A DNA stretch of 64,000 nt from Azospirillum doebereinerae. GTDB lineage: Bacteria > Pseudomonadota > Alphaproteobacteria > Azospirillales > Azospirillaceae. The stretch is taken from positions 1-64,000 of the forward strand of contig NZ_RZIJ01000026.1 of NCBI RefSeq assembly GCF_003989665.1. Reading direction: 5' to 3'. How positions within the stretch are numbered: the first letter of the stretch is position 1; each line of letters begins with the position of its first letter. Both the position numbers and the translations under genes were made by a program. Below are positions 1-8,024 of the stretch, in pieces. Under the pieces are notes generated by a model that was not told the DNA's origin, ran no database searches, and saw nothing but the letters and a program-made list of their open reading frames with translations.

Positions 1-395
1 CGGTAGAGCGGCAGGCCGGCTTCCTCGGCGGACGCCTTGGCGACCGCCAGCGACACGCCCAGGATGGCGTTGGCGCCGAGGCGGGCCTTGTTGGCGGTGC
101 CGTCCACCTCGATCATGGCGAGGTCGATGCCGCGCTGGTCGGCGGCCTCGAGCCCGGCGAGTGCGTCGTACAGCTCGCCGTTGACGGCCTCGACGGCCTT
201 CAGCACACCCTTGCCGCCGTAGCGGCCCTTGTCGCCGTCGCGCAGCTCGACCGCCTCGTGGGCGCCGGTCGAGGCGCCCGAGGGCACGGCGGCGCGGCCG
301 AAGGCGCCGCTTTCCAGCGTCACGTCCACTTCGACGGTCGGGTTGCCGCGGCTGTCCAGAATCTCGCGGGCGTGAATCTCGGTGATGACGCTCAT
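1..395 (-). CDS. eno: Enolase, N-terminal part (gene cut by window start)
   Basis: Phosphopyruvate hydratase of glycolysis, converting 2-phosphoglycerate to phosphoenolpyruvate in the cytoplasm. About 131 residues are visible. They begin MSVITEIHAREILDSRGNPT, the classic enolase N-terminus, followed by the flexible loop GAFGRAAVPSGASTG that closes over the active site and the conserved NAILGVSLAVAKA helix. The catalytic barrel lies outside the window. The start ATG at 393-395 is preceded on the minus strand by an AGGATCG-like ribosome site. The alpha/beta hydrolase gene lies 151 bases upstream on the same strand. Identity is certain from the sequence. Confidence 0.97.
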   Translation of the reverse strand, partial: MSVITEIHAREILDSRGNPTVEVDVTLESGAFGRAAVPSGASTGAHEAVELRDGDKGRYGGKGVLKAVEAVNGELYDALAGLEAADQRGIDLAMIEVDGTANKARLGANAILGVSLAVAKASAEEAGLPLY

Positions 396-546
396 GGTCG
401 GTCGATCCTTCGAACAAAGCGGCCGTCTTGCGTCGCCGGCCGCGTTTTGGGGCGCGCAGGCTTGATAGCCCCGCCGTCCGGGTGATGCAAGGTCCGCTTC
501 GGCGGGGTTTATCCCCAAAAGCGCCTAATTCCTCACACGAATCGCC

Positions 547-1338
547 TTACACGAATCGTTCGACCAGCCCGGCAAACTCCTGCGGCCGCTCGGCGTGCAG
601 CCAATGGCCGGCGCCCTCGATCATCGCGATCTCGGCCTTGGGAAAGCGGCGGCGGATGAGATCGTGGTGCTCGGGCAGGATGTAGTCGGACTTGGTTCCG
701 CCGATGAACAGGGTGGGACCGGCGTAGCGCACGTCGCCCGGATCCGGGAAGCCGATCAGGTCGGCCATCGCCCCGCCAATGGCGTCGAGGTTGATCCGCC
801 AGGAGAATTTCCCCTCCTCCAGCACGAGGTTCTGCATCAGGAAGGAGCGTAGCGGCGCCTCCGGCACGGCGTCCACCAGTTGGGACTCGATCTCCGGCCG
901 GCGGGTGCGGCCCTCCAGATCGGCGGCCTTCATCGCGGCGACAAAGGGGGCGTGGGTGTGGGTGTAGGCGGTCGGCGCGATGTCGACCACCACCAGCCGC
1001 TCGACCCGGTCGGGGTGCCTGAGCGCCAGCGTCATCGCCACCTTGCCGCCCATCGAATGGCCGATCACGGCGGCCCGCGCGAACCCCCGGTCGTCGAGGA
1101 AGCGCAGCACGTCGTCGGCCATCGCCTCGTAGCTCATGGAGTCGGCCCAGGGCGCGCCACCGTGGTTGCGCAGATCCAGCGCGTAGACCCGGCGGGACTC
1201 GGCGAAGCGGCGGGCCAGCGTCTGCCAGTTGCGGGCCGACCCGAACAGGCCGTGCAGGACCAGCAGCGGGGTGCCGCCGTTGGCTTCGCCGGCTTCCAGA
1301 TAGGTCAGGGGCAGGGGGGTGGACGGCTGCTGCGGCAT
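547..1338 (-). CDS. Alpha/beta fold hydrolase (YbfF-like esterase)
   Basis: A 263-residue soluble alpha/beta hydrolase. The oxyanion-hole motif HGLFGSARNW lies at residues 29-38, the nucleophile elbow GHSMGG puts the catalytic serine at about 95, and GAGHWLH near 242-248 carries the catalytic histidine. No signal peptide is seen. The arrangement DLRNHG then GHSMGGKVAM is typical of the YbfF / ABHD11-like esterases, whose physiological acyl-ester or thioester substrates are poorly defined. It is transcribed toward eno but the 151-base gap gives no sign of coupling. The family is clear; the substrate cannot be read from the sequence. Confidence 0.9.
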   Translation of the reverse strand: MPQQPSTPLPLTYLEAGEANGGTPLLVLHGLFGSARNWQTLARRFAESRRVYALDLRNHGGAPWADSMSYEAMADDVLRFLDDRGFARAAVIGHSMGGKVAMTLALRHPDRVERLVVVDIAPTAYTHTHAPFVAAMKAADLEGRTRRPEIESQLVDAVPEAPLRSFLMQNLVLEEGKFSWRINLDAIGGAMADLIGFPDPGDVRYAGPTLFIGGTKSDYILPEHHDLIRRRFPKAEIAMIEGAGHWLHAERPQEFAGLVERFV

Positions 1339-1441
1339 CAGGCTTATCCGATGTGCTGGACGGGACAGGGCCGCGATCCTATGACGATTGCGGCGGCGTC
1401 GCTAGAATGCCGCCGATTTTTTCCAAAAGGTCCCCCTCATC

Positions 1442-2986
1442 GTGTTCCGTCACATCCTGTCCGTCGGCGGCCTGACGCTGGCCAGCCGGGCGCTGGGCTT
1501 CCTGCGCGACGTGCTGACCGCGGCGCTGCTGGGCGCCGGTCCGGTCGCCGACGCCTTCTTCGTCGCCTTCCGGCTGCCCAACCATTTCCGCGCGCTGTTC
1601 GCCGAGGGGGCCTTCAATTCGGCCTTCGTGCCGCTGTTCTCGGCCACGCTGGTGCAGGACGGCCCGGAGGCCGCCAAGCGCTTCGCCGAGCGGGTGATGG
1701 CGCTGCTGCTGGCGGTGCAGGTGGTGTTCCTGCTGGCCGTGCTGGCGGTGATGCCGCAGTTCATGACGGTCTTCGCGCCGGGCTTCGCCGACGAGCCGGA
1801 GAAGTTCCGGCTGGCCGTGCTGTTCACCAGCATCACCTTCCCCTACCTGCTGTTCATTTCGCTGGTCTCGCTCTACGGCGGGGTGCTGAACAGCATGGGC
1901 CGCTTCGGCGCGGCAGCGGCGGCGCCCATCGTGATGAACCTTTGCCTGATCGCGGCGCTGGTGCTGGCGACTCCACTGCTGCCCACGGCCGGCCACGCGC
2001 TGTCCTGGGGCGTCTTCGTCTCGGGCGTCGCGCAGTTCGTCTATCTCGCCTGGGACGCGCATAAGGCCGGGATGGGGCTGCGGCTGGTGCGCCCGCGCTG
2101 GTCGGCCGACGTGAAGCGGTTCCTGACCGTGCTGGGGCCGGCGGCGCTGGGCTCGGGGCTGACGCAGATCAGCCTGTTCGCCGACACGCTGATCGCCTCG
2201 GCGCTGCCCACCGGGGCGGTCTCGTATCTCTACTACGCCGACCGGCTGAACCAGTTGCCGCTGGGCGTCATCGGCATCGCGGTCGGCACCGTGCTGCTGC
2301 CGGAGATGGCCAAGCGCATCAAGGGCGGCGACGAGGCCGGGGCGGTGGACAGCCAGAACCGCGCGGTGGAGCTGTCGCTGGTGCTGACCCTGCCGGCCGC
2401 CGTCGCCTTCCTGGTCGCCGGGCTGCCCATCGTCGCGGTGCTGTTCCAGCACGGCGCCTTCGGGCCGAGCGACGCGGCGGCCTCGGCCGCCACGCTCCAG
2501 GCCTACGCGCTGGGCCTGCCGGCCTTCGTGGTGATCCGTAGCCTCGTCAACGGCTTCTACGCGCGGCACGACACGGCGACGCCGGTGCGGGTGGCGCTGG
2601 CCGCCGTGGCGGTGAACGTCGCGCTGAAGCTGGCGCTGATGGGGCCGCTGGCCCAAGTCGGGCTGGCGGTGGCGACCTCGGTGTCGGCCTGGGTCAACGC
2701 CCTGCTGCTGGCGTGGCTGCTGACCCGGCGCGGGCTGTTCAAGGCCGACGCCCGGCTCGCCCGCAACCTGCCGCGCATGGCCGTGGCCGCCCTGGCGATG
2801 GGGGCGGCGCTGTGGGTCGCGCAGGACCGGCTGTCGCCCTGGCTGACCGCGAGCGGCCTGTTCGAGCGGCTGGTCGCGCTGACCCTGCTGGGCGCGGCCG
2901 GGCTGCTGGTCTACGCGGTGGCGGCGGTGGTGCTGGGGCTGGTCCGCCGCTCGGACCTGTCCCGCCTGCGCCGCCGCCGCGCGTAG
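1442..2986 (+). CDS. murJ: Lipid II flippase MurJ (MviN family)
   Basis: A 514-residue polytopic inner-membrane protein of the MOP superfamily. It flips the lipid II peptidoglycan precursor from the cytoplasmic to the periplasmic leaflet. The N-terminus carries the family signature SRALGFLRDVLTAALLGAG, then FRLPNHFRALFAEGAFNSAF, both highly conserved in MurJ. About 14 hydrophobic segments fill the rest, and the length is normal for the family. The start is GTG at 1442. No ATG lies upstream in frame near the conserved N-terminus. The gene is followed within about 15 bases by an inverted-repeat element that could end transcription. Confidence 0.96.
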   Translation: MFRHILSVGGLTLASRALGFLRDVLTAALLGAGPVADAFFVAFRLPNHFRALFAEGAFNSAFVPLFSATLVQDGPEAAKRFAERVMALLLAVQVVFLLAVLAVMPQFMTVFAPGFADEPEKFRLAVLFTSITFPYLLFISLVSLYGGVLNSMGRFGAAAAAPIVMNLCLIAALVLATPLLPTAGHALSWGVFVSGVAQFVYLAWDAHKAGMGLRLVRPRWSADVKRFLTVLGPAALGSGLTQISLFADTLIASALPTGAVSYLYYADRLNQLPLGVIGIAVGTVLLPEMAKRIKGGDEAGAVDSQNRAVELSLVLTLPAAVAFLVAGLPIVAVLFQHGAFGPSDAAASAATLQAYALGLPAFVVIRSLVNGFYARHDTATPVRVALAAVAVNVALKLALMGPLAQVGLAVATSVSAWVNALLLAWLLTRRGLFKADARLARNLPRMAVAALAMGAALWVAQDRLSPWLTASGLFERLVALTLLGAAGLLVYAVAAVVLGLVRRSDLSRLRRRRA

Positions 2987-3000
2987 GTGGGCGGGTTAAA

Positions 3001-3126
3001 GCCCTTCTCCCCTTGCGGGAGAAGGGTTGGGATGAGGGGTATTCGCCGCAGGCGAAGAGGAAGGATTGCGGCCGGCTGGTGCCGGTACCCCTCACCCCAA
3101 CCCCTCTCCCGCAAGGGGAGAGGGGC
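3001..3126. repeat. Inverted-repeat intergenic element, copy 1 (BIME/REP-like)
   Basis: Two nearly complementary arms of about 40 bases (3001-3040 and 3087-3126) flank a roughly 46-base centre. Each arm also contains its own short palindrome around CTCCCCTTGCGGGAG. A second related copy lies at 19663-19770. The element fills the gap between the convergent genes murJ and the sulfurtransferase, so it may double as a bidirectional terminator. Arms and second copy are read directly from the sequence; the function is inference. Confidence 0.85.
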
Positions 3127-3134
3127 ATTTAAGG

Positions 3135-3974
3135 TCAGTCCGCGTTCTTGAGCGGACGCGCCGGGTCGGCGCTCCATTCCGACATGGAGCCGTCGTAGAG
3201 CCGCACCCCCGGCACCCCGGCGACCTCGCTCAGCGCGAACCACGACACCGAGGCCAGATGGCCGGTGTTGCAGAAGGTGATCGGCTGGCCCTCCAGCGGC
3301 AGCCCCGCCTGACCGGCCAGCGCCCGCACCGCGTCGGGCGTGGCGAAGCGGGCGTCGGCGGCCGAATAGAAGGCGCCGTTGTCGATGTTCACCGCGCCGG
3401 GCAGGGTGCCGGCGGCGCGCGCCTGCGGGCTCTTGGCCTTGCCGGCGAACTGCTCGGCGGAACGGGCGTCGTGCAGCGGGGTGGTCCCGGCGGCGACGGC
3501 GGCCTCGACCTGGGGCAGGGTGGCGCGCAGATCGGCGCGCGGGCTGGCCGTGAAGGTCGCGGCCGGGCGGGTCGCCGGGGCGGGCTCCACCGGCAGCCCG
3601 GCGGCGGTCCACGCCTTGAACCCGCCGTCGAGCACCGACACCGCGTCGTGGCCCAGCGTCTTGAAGGTCCAGTAGACGCGGGTGGCGTTGCCCATGTCGC
3701 CGGCGCTGGCGCCGGACGCCACCAGCACCACATGGTCGCCGTTGCCGATGCCGAGGGCGCCGATCAGGCGCTCCAGCGCCGCCGCGTCGGGCAGCACGCC
3801 GGCCCCGCCCCCGGCCGAGGCGCGCCAGCCGGTCGCGTAGTCGGAATGCAGCGATCCCGGAACGAAGCCCCCGGCCGGCGGGGTGCGGACGTCGAGCACG
3901 ACGAGATCGGCGTCGCCCAGATGCGCGTTCAGCCAGTCGGGCGGAACCAGCGGCGCGGCGGAGTGGTTGGTCAT
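3135..3974 (-). CDS. sseA: Sulfurtransferase with two rhodanese domains (SseA-like)
   Basis: A thiosulfate/3-mercaptopyruvate sulfurtransferase of 279 residues made of two rhodanese domains. The inactive N-terminal domain includes VVLDVRTPPAGG and DHVVLVASGASAGD. The C-terminal domain carries the active-site loop CNTGHLAS with Cys at about 235. Cytoplasmic; it moves sulfane sulfur to thiol acceptors or cyanide. I chose the ATG at 3972-3974 (MTNHSAAPLVPPDWLNAHL) because rhodanese homology begins right after it; the reading frame stays open upstream to 4250 but that part overlaps fliN and looks non-coding. The exact donor substrate cannot be decided. Confidence 0.9.
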   Translation of the reverse strand: MTNHSAAPLVPPDWLNAHLGDADLVVLDVRTPPAGGFVPGSLHSDYATGWRASAGGGAGVLPDAAALERLIGALGIGNGDHVVLVASGASAGDMGNATRVYWTFKTLGHDAVSVLDGGFKAWTAAGLPVEPAPATRPAATFTASPRADLRATLPQVEAAVAAGTTPLHDARSAEQFAGKAKSPQARAAGTLPGAVNIDNGAFYSAADARFATPDAVRALAGQAGLPLEGQPITFCNTGHLASVSWFALSEVAGVPGVRLYDGSMSEWSADPARPLKNAD

Positions 3975-4063
3975 GTGGCGGCTTCCCGTCTGTGGGGCTT
4001 CGTCATGCGGCCCCGGTTGTGGAGCCAGTGTGGGCGAAGCCGATTCTTGTCGCAAGACGCCCG

Positions 4064-4078
4064 TGGGGCCGGCGTTGC
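4064..4078 (+). promoter_or_regulatory. Possible sigma54-type promoter upstream of fliN
   Basis: TGGGGCC, four bases, then TTGC has the -24 GG and -12 GC dinucleotides at the right spacing for a sigma54 promoter. It lies about 66 bases before the fliN start. The -24 element is only a partial match to TGGCACG, so this is tentative. Confidence 0.25.
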
Positions 4079-4143
4079 CCCGCCCCCGCCGCCGGGTGTA
4101 GTGTGACGGCTTACACGCCGATGCGCGGCGGAGGAGCATTCCC

Positions 4144-4446
4144 ATGGCCAACATCGACGACCTGCTCGGCGCGCCCGACCCCCACGACGGCGACGCGTCG
4201 TCCTTCGCCATCGGCGACGCGCCGGTGGAGATCAAGGTGGTCATCGGCACGGCGATGCTCCGCGTGCGCGACCTGCTGAAGCTCGGCCGCGGCGCCGTCG
4301 TGGAACTGGACCGCCAGTTGAAGGACCCGACCGACGTCTACGTCGAGGGCGTGCTGGTGGCGCGCGGCGAGGTGGCGATCATCGACGACAAGATCGGCGT
4401 GACGCTGACCGACTTCATCAAGTCCAGCCGCGAGTGGAAGCGCTGA
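4144..4446 (+). CDS. fliN: Flagellar motor switch protein FliN
   Basis: A 100-residue C-ring protein. After a short acidic N-terminus the SpoA domain covers about residues 27-95: VEIKVVIGTAMLRVRDLLKL, then GAVVELDRQL, then VYVEGVLVARGEVAIIDDK and the C-terminal GVTLTD. FliN forms the base of the rotor with FliM, binds CheY-P and is needed for export and switching. The length is typical of short FliN proteins. A GGAGGAG ribosome site lies just upstream. It stands alone, about 35 kb from fliM in this window, flanked by a sulfurtransferase and an ammonia-lyase, which is unusual because fliN often follows fliM. Confidence 0.93.
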   Translation: MANIDDLLGAPDPHDGDASSFAIGDAPVEIKVVIGTAMLRVRDLLKLGRGAVVELDRQLKDPTDVYVEGVLVARGEVAIIDDKIGVTLTDFIKSSREWKR

Positions 4447-4609
4447 GCGGCGCCCTGCCGATCCGATAAGTCCCGTCGCTTGAATCCCGTTGCGACCCTT
4501 TGTCCGGTGCGTGTGGCCGTCCCGGCGCGCGACCCGTCTTGACGGCGGGCCGCCTCCTCTGTTCTCGTTCCCCATGGTTTCCGAACCGGCGGTCTGGAGA
4601 ACGCACCCG

Positions 4610-5848
4610 ATGCCCGAGCCCCTGTCGTCCTGCGTCCCGCGCCTGTTCTCCAACCCCCGCGCCGACCGCGAGCGCCCCTACGGCCCCTCCGAGCGCGCGA
4701 TCCTGAGCCGCGCCGCCTTCGAGGAGGCGATGACCGAGATCGGCGCCTGGCCCGGCTACGCGCCGACGCCGCTGCGCTCGCTGACCGGTCTGGCGCGCGA
4801 GGCCGGGATCGACCGCCTCTGGTACAAGGACGAGAGCGCCCGCTTCGCGCTCGGCAGCTTCAAGGCGCTGGGCGGGGCCTACGCGGTGCTGCGGCTGCTG
4901 GCGCGCGAGGTGACGGCGCGGGTGCCCGGCGTGCCGGTGACGGCGCTGGATCTGGTGGTCGGGCGCTACGCCAAGGTGACGCGCGCGCTGACCGTCGCCA
5001 CGGCGACCGACGGCAACCACGGCCGTTCGGTGGCGTGGGGCGCGCAGGTCTTCGGCTGCAATGGCGTGATCTACGTTCCGGCGGCCTGTTCGGCTGGCCG
5101 GCGCGCGGCCATCGCGGCCTACGGCGCCAAGGTCGTGGTGGTGGACGGGCTGTACGACGACGCGGTGCGCCGGGCGGCGGCGGACGCGGCGGAGAACGGC
5201 TGGTTCGTGGTGTCCGACACCTCCTACACCGGCTACATGGACATCCCGCGCGACGTGATGCAGGGCTACGGCGTGATGGTGGAGGAGGCGATCTCGCAGC
5301 TTCCCGCCAGCGAGCGGCCGACCCATGTGTTCGTCCAGGGCGGGGTGGGGGCCTTGCCCGCCGCCGTCTGCGGCCATCTGTGGGAGACCTGGGGCCGCCA
5401 GCGCCCGCGCCTGGTGGTGGTCGAGCCGCACAACGCCGACTGCCTCTACCAGAGCGCCGTCGCCGGACGCCCGGTGAAGTCCGAGGGTGACCTCGACACC
5501 GTGATGGCAGGTCTGGCCTGCGGCGAGGTCTCGCTTCTGGCCTGGGCGATCCTGGAGCGCGGGGCCGACGATTTCCTGACCATCCCCGACGAGGGCGCCA
5601 TCCGCACCATGCGCAAGCTGGCCGACGGCGAGCATGGCGGGCGGCCGATCCTGGCCGGGGAATCCGGGGTGGCGGGTCTGGCGGGGCTGCTCTGCGCCGC
5701 CGCGCACGAGGACGTCCGCCGCTCGCTGGGTCTGGCGCCGGACGCGCGCGTGCTGGTGTTCGGGACGGAGGGGGCGACCGATCCGGAGGTCTACGCGCGG
5801 ATCGTCGGGCGGTCGCCGGACGCGGTCATGGCGGGGGCGTTGGCTTAA
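4610..5848 (+). CDS. dpaL: Diaminopropionate ammonia-lyase
   Basis: A PLP enzyme of fold type II, about 412 residues, that converts 2,3-diaminopropionate to pyruvate and two ammonia. The sequence ESARFALGSFKALGGAYAV holds the Schiff-base lysine (about residue 85). TATDGNHGRSVAWGA is the Asn-loop, followed by DTSYTGYMDIPRDVMQGYG and VFVQGGVGALPAAV, all typical of the YgeX family rather than threonine dehydratase. I chose the ATG at 4610 because GGAGA lies 9 bases upstream; an in-frame ATG at 4574 is possible. No partner catabolic genes lie beside it. Confidence 0.9.
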   Translation: MPEPLSSCVPRLFSNPRADRERPYGPSERAILSRAAFEEAMTEIGAWPGYAPTPLRSLTGLAREAGIDRLWYKDESARFALGSFKALGGAYAVLRLLAREVTARVPGVPVTALDLVVGRYAKVTRALTVATATDGNHGRSVAWGAQVFGCNGVIYVPAACSAGRRAAIAAYGAKVVVVDGLYDDAVRRAAADAAENGWFVVSDTSYTGYMDIPRDVMQGYGVMVEEAISQLPASERPTHVFVQGGVGALPAAVCGHLWETWGRQRPRLVVVEPHNADCLYQSAVAGRPVKSEGDLDTVMAGLACGEVSLLAWAILERGADDFLTIPDEGAIRTMRKLADGEHGGRPILAGESGVAGLAGLLCAAAHEDVRRSLGLAPDARVLVFGTEGATDPEVYARIVGRSPDAVMAGALA

Positions 5849-5936
5849 GGAGGGAGGTGTTTGGCTCCACCCTCTCTTGTGAAAACGCCAGATCGAGACA
5901 ACCCCTCAACCGCTCGTCATCCCCTTCTAGGCCCCC

Positions 5937-6122
5937 TTACAGACAACTCCGCTCCCGCCGTTCCGCCCGTCGGCGGGAGACGACGCTCAATACGACGGCC
6001 ACCAGCGCGAAGAACGCGGTCAGACCGACGTAGAAAAACAGCGCGGCCCCCACCGTCATCGTGCCGACCAGCACCACGGCGAGAATCCAGACGCCCAGCG
6101 ATACGATGGCGCGCGACGACAT
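5937..6122 (-). CDS. Small two-helix membrane protein, unknown function
   Basis: A 61-residue hypothetical protein starting MSSRAIVSLGVWILAVVLVG. Two hydrophobic segments (about residues 6-26 and 27-46) are followed by a basic tail rich in arginine (SRRRAERRERS), suggesting a helical hairpin in the inner membrane with both ends cytoplasmic. The ATG at 6120-6122 has a well-spaced GGAG upstream on the minus strand; a longer frame upstream lacks this. No family recognised. It lies convergent with the ammonia-lyase and divergent from the MerR operon. Confidence 0.55.
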   Translation of the reverse strand: MSSRAIVSLGVWILAVVLVGTMTVGAALFFYVGLTAFFALVAVVLSVVSRRRAERRERSCL

Positions 6123-6331
6123 GGGGTGTCTCCGTTCCCTGGCCCCGACTCCGCTGTGCATGGGCGCGTCCGATCCCTATTTGAAAACAGACCCGTCGAT
6201 CGGTTTGGCCGTCCAATCCGCCGAGCCTGCCACAGCCGCCGCCGACGGACCGGCGTGGCATCCTGTCACTGCGCGGGCGCGCCGCACCCGTTCGGCCAAG
6301 CAGGAACTGGTTCGCCCAGCCAACAAGATCA

Positions 6332-6376
6332 TTGACAGCATGCGGAATGGACCTTACCTTTACGTAAACGTCAAGG
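6332..6376 (+). promoter_or_regulatory. Promoter and LiuR-like MerR operator for the fatty-acid operon
   Basis: A perfect TTGACA (-35) at 6332-6337 is followed 17 bases later by TACCTT (weak -10). Overlapping and beyond the -10 is TTTACGTAAACGTCAA (6359-6374), centred on the palindrome TTTACGTAAA. It resembles the operator described for LiuR, the MerR-family regulator of branched-chain amino acid and fatty-acid degradation in proteobacteria. It sits 32 bases before the merR start, so autoregulation of the whole operon is the natural reading. The motif is seen; the regulator match is inference. Confidence 0.6.
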
Positions 6377-6407
6377 AACGGCGTTCGGCAGCAAAGGGGC
6401 GGCAAGC

Positions 6408-6866
6408 GTGACGGCAGCGGCAATCGGCAACGGAGCGGCGGGCTGGGGGGCGGAGGACCGCAACCGGTCCATCGGCGAGCTGGCCGGCGAGTTCGGGCTG
6501 ACCCACCGCACCATCCGCCATTACGAGGAGGAGGGGCTGCTGGCGCCTGCGCGCGACGGTCAGGCCCGAATCTACACCCACCGCGATCGCGCCCGGCTGG
6601 CCCTGATCTGCCGAGGCAAGCGGCTTGGCTTCAGCCTCGCCGAGATCAAGGATTTCCTCACCCTCTACGACGCCGACGACGCCCAGATCGAGCAGATGCG
6701 CTACTTGCAAAATCTCGCCCGAGGCCGGGTCCAGGCTCTGGAACGGCAGCTCCAGGACGTCCAGCAGACCTTGCTGGAGCTGCGCACCCTCGACACCCAG
6801 ATCTCCGAGCATCTGCGCCGCGCAGGCTCAACGGAGACGCATCCCATGGAGGAGAATCGCTCATGA
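6408..6866 (+). CDS. MerR-family transcriptional regulator (LiuR-like)
   Basis: A 152-residue regulator. The N-terminal winged helix (about residues 20-65) includes IGELAGEFGLTHRTIRHYEE, the standard MerR recognition region, then GQARIYTHRDRARLALI. A long dimerisation helix follows (YLQNLARGRVQALERQLQDV). There is no conserved cysteine pair for metal sensing, so a coenzyme-A ester or similar effector is more likely. The start is GTG at 6408. Its stop overlaps the fadA start (ATGA), so it is the first gene of the beta-oxidation operon and probably controls it through the operator just upstream. Confidence 0.88.
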   Translation: MTAAAIGNGAAGWGAEDRNRSIGELAGEFGLTHRTIRHYEEEGLLAPARDGQARIYTHRDRARLALICRGKRLGFSLAEIKDFLTLYDADDAQIEQMRYLQNLARGRVQALERQLQDVQQTLLELRTLDTQISEHLRRAGSTETHPMEENRS

Positions 6867-7999
6867 AGTCGGTCGTCATCGCAGGCTACGCCCGTTCGCC
6901 CTTCGCCTTCGCCCATAAGGGCGAACTGACCAAGGTCCGCCCCGACGACCTGCTGGCCCGCGTCATCGCGGCGCTGGTCGAGCGCACCGGCCTGAACCCG
7001 AAGGACGTCGAGGACGTGGTCGTCGGCTGCTCCTTCCCCGAGGGCGAGCAGGGGCTGAACGTCGCCCGCACCGTCTCCTTCCTGGCCAAACTGCCGCTGA
7101 CCGCCGCCGCCACCACGGTGAACCGCTACTGCGGCTCGTCGATGCAGGCGATCCACCAAGCGGCGGGCGCCATCGCCATGGGGGCCGGCGAGGTCTTCGT
7201 CTGCGGCGGCGTCGAGTCGATGACCCGGGTGCCGATCATGGGCTTCAACCCGATGCCAAATCCGGGCCTGAAGGACGCCTACCCGGACGCCTACTGCTCG
7301 ATGGGCGTCACCGCCGAGAACGTCGCCCGCAAATACGGCATCGCCCGCGCCGACCAGGAAGCGCTGGCCGTCACCTCCCACGCCAAGGCCGCCGAGGCGC
7401 AAAGCCAGGGCCGCCTGTCGGACGAGATCGTCGCCATCCAGTCGCCGGCCGGTCTGGTCGAGCGCGACGGCTGCATCCGCCCCGGCACCACCGTCGAGGG
7501 CTTGAGTGGCTTGAAGCCGGCGTTCACCGCCGACGGCTCGGTCACCGCCGGCACCTCCTCGCCGCTGACCGACGGCGCGTCCGCCGTGCTGGTGACGACG
7601 GAGGAGTACGCGCGCGCCAACGGCCTGCCGATCCTCGCCAAGATCCGCTCGGTCGCCGTCGCCGGCTGCGAGCCGGAGCTGATGGGCCTGGGACCCGTGC
7701 CCGCGACCCGCAAGGCGCTGGCCCGCGCCGGCCTGTCGATCGCCGACATCGACCTCATCGAGATCAACGAGGCCTTCTCGTCCCAGGCCATCGCCTGCAT
7801 GCGCGACCTCGACATCGACCCGTCGAGGATCAACCTCGACGGCGGCGCGCTGGCGCTCGGCCACCCGCTGGGGGCCACCGGCGCCCGCATCACCGGCAAG
7901 GCGGCGGCGCTGCTCAAGCGCGAGGGCAAGCAGTTCGCGCTCGCCACCCAGTGCATCGGCGGCGGCCAGGGCATCGCCACGATCCTGGAAGCGGTCTGA
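6863..7999 (+). CDS. fadA: Acetyl-CoA acyltransferase (beta-oxidation thiolase)
   Basis: A 378-residue thiolase that cleaves 3-ketoacyl-CoA with CoA to acetyl-CoA and a shortened acyl-CoA. The nucleophile is Cys90 in NRYCGSSMQAI. The catalytic His is in ALGHPLGATGARI and the second active Cys in CIGGGQG near the C-terminus; NEAFSSQA is also typical. The length is normal. The gene overlaps merR by four bases and is followed after 25 bases by the fadN-type gene, forming a degradation operon with the acyl-CoA dehydrogenase. Confidence 0.93.
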   Translation: MKSVVIAGYARSPFAFAHKGELTKVRPDDLLARVIAALVERTGLNPKDVEDVVVGCSFPEGEQGLNVARTVSFLAKLPLTAAATTVNRYCGSSMQAIHQAAGAIAMGAGEVFVCGGVESMTRVPIMGFNPMPNPGLKDAYPDAYCSMGVTAENVARKYGIARADQEALAVTSHAKAAEAQSQGRLSDEIVAIQSPAGLVERDGCIRPGTTVEGLSGLKPAFTADGSVTAGTSSPLTDGASAVLVTTEEYARANGLPILAKIRSVAVAGCEPELMGLGPVPATRKALARAGLSIADIDLIEINEAFSSQAIACMRDLDIDPSRINLDGGALALGHPLGATGARITGKAAALLKREGKQFALATQCIGGGQGIATILEAV

Positions 8000-8024
8000 C
8001 GGCGGCATCAGGGAGGAAGACACG

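Noticed and set aside
1379..2656. A 425-residue minus-strand frame inside murJ
   Set aside because: Gln/His/Arg-rich shadow translation; MurJ on the plus strand is fully conserved.
3135..4250. Longer version of the sulfurtransferase starting at 4250
   Set aside because: The extra N-terminus overlaps fliN in antisense and has no rhodanese similarity; ATG 3974 begins exactly at the domain.
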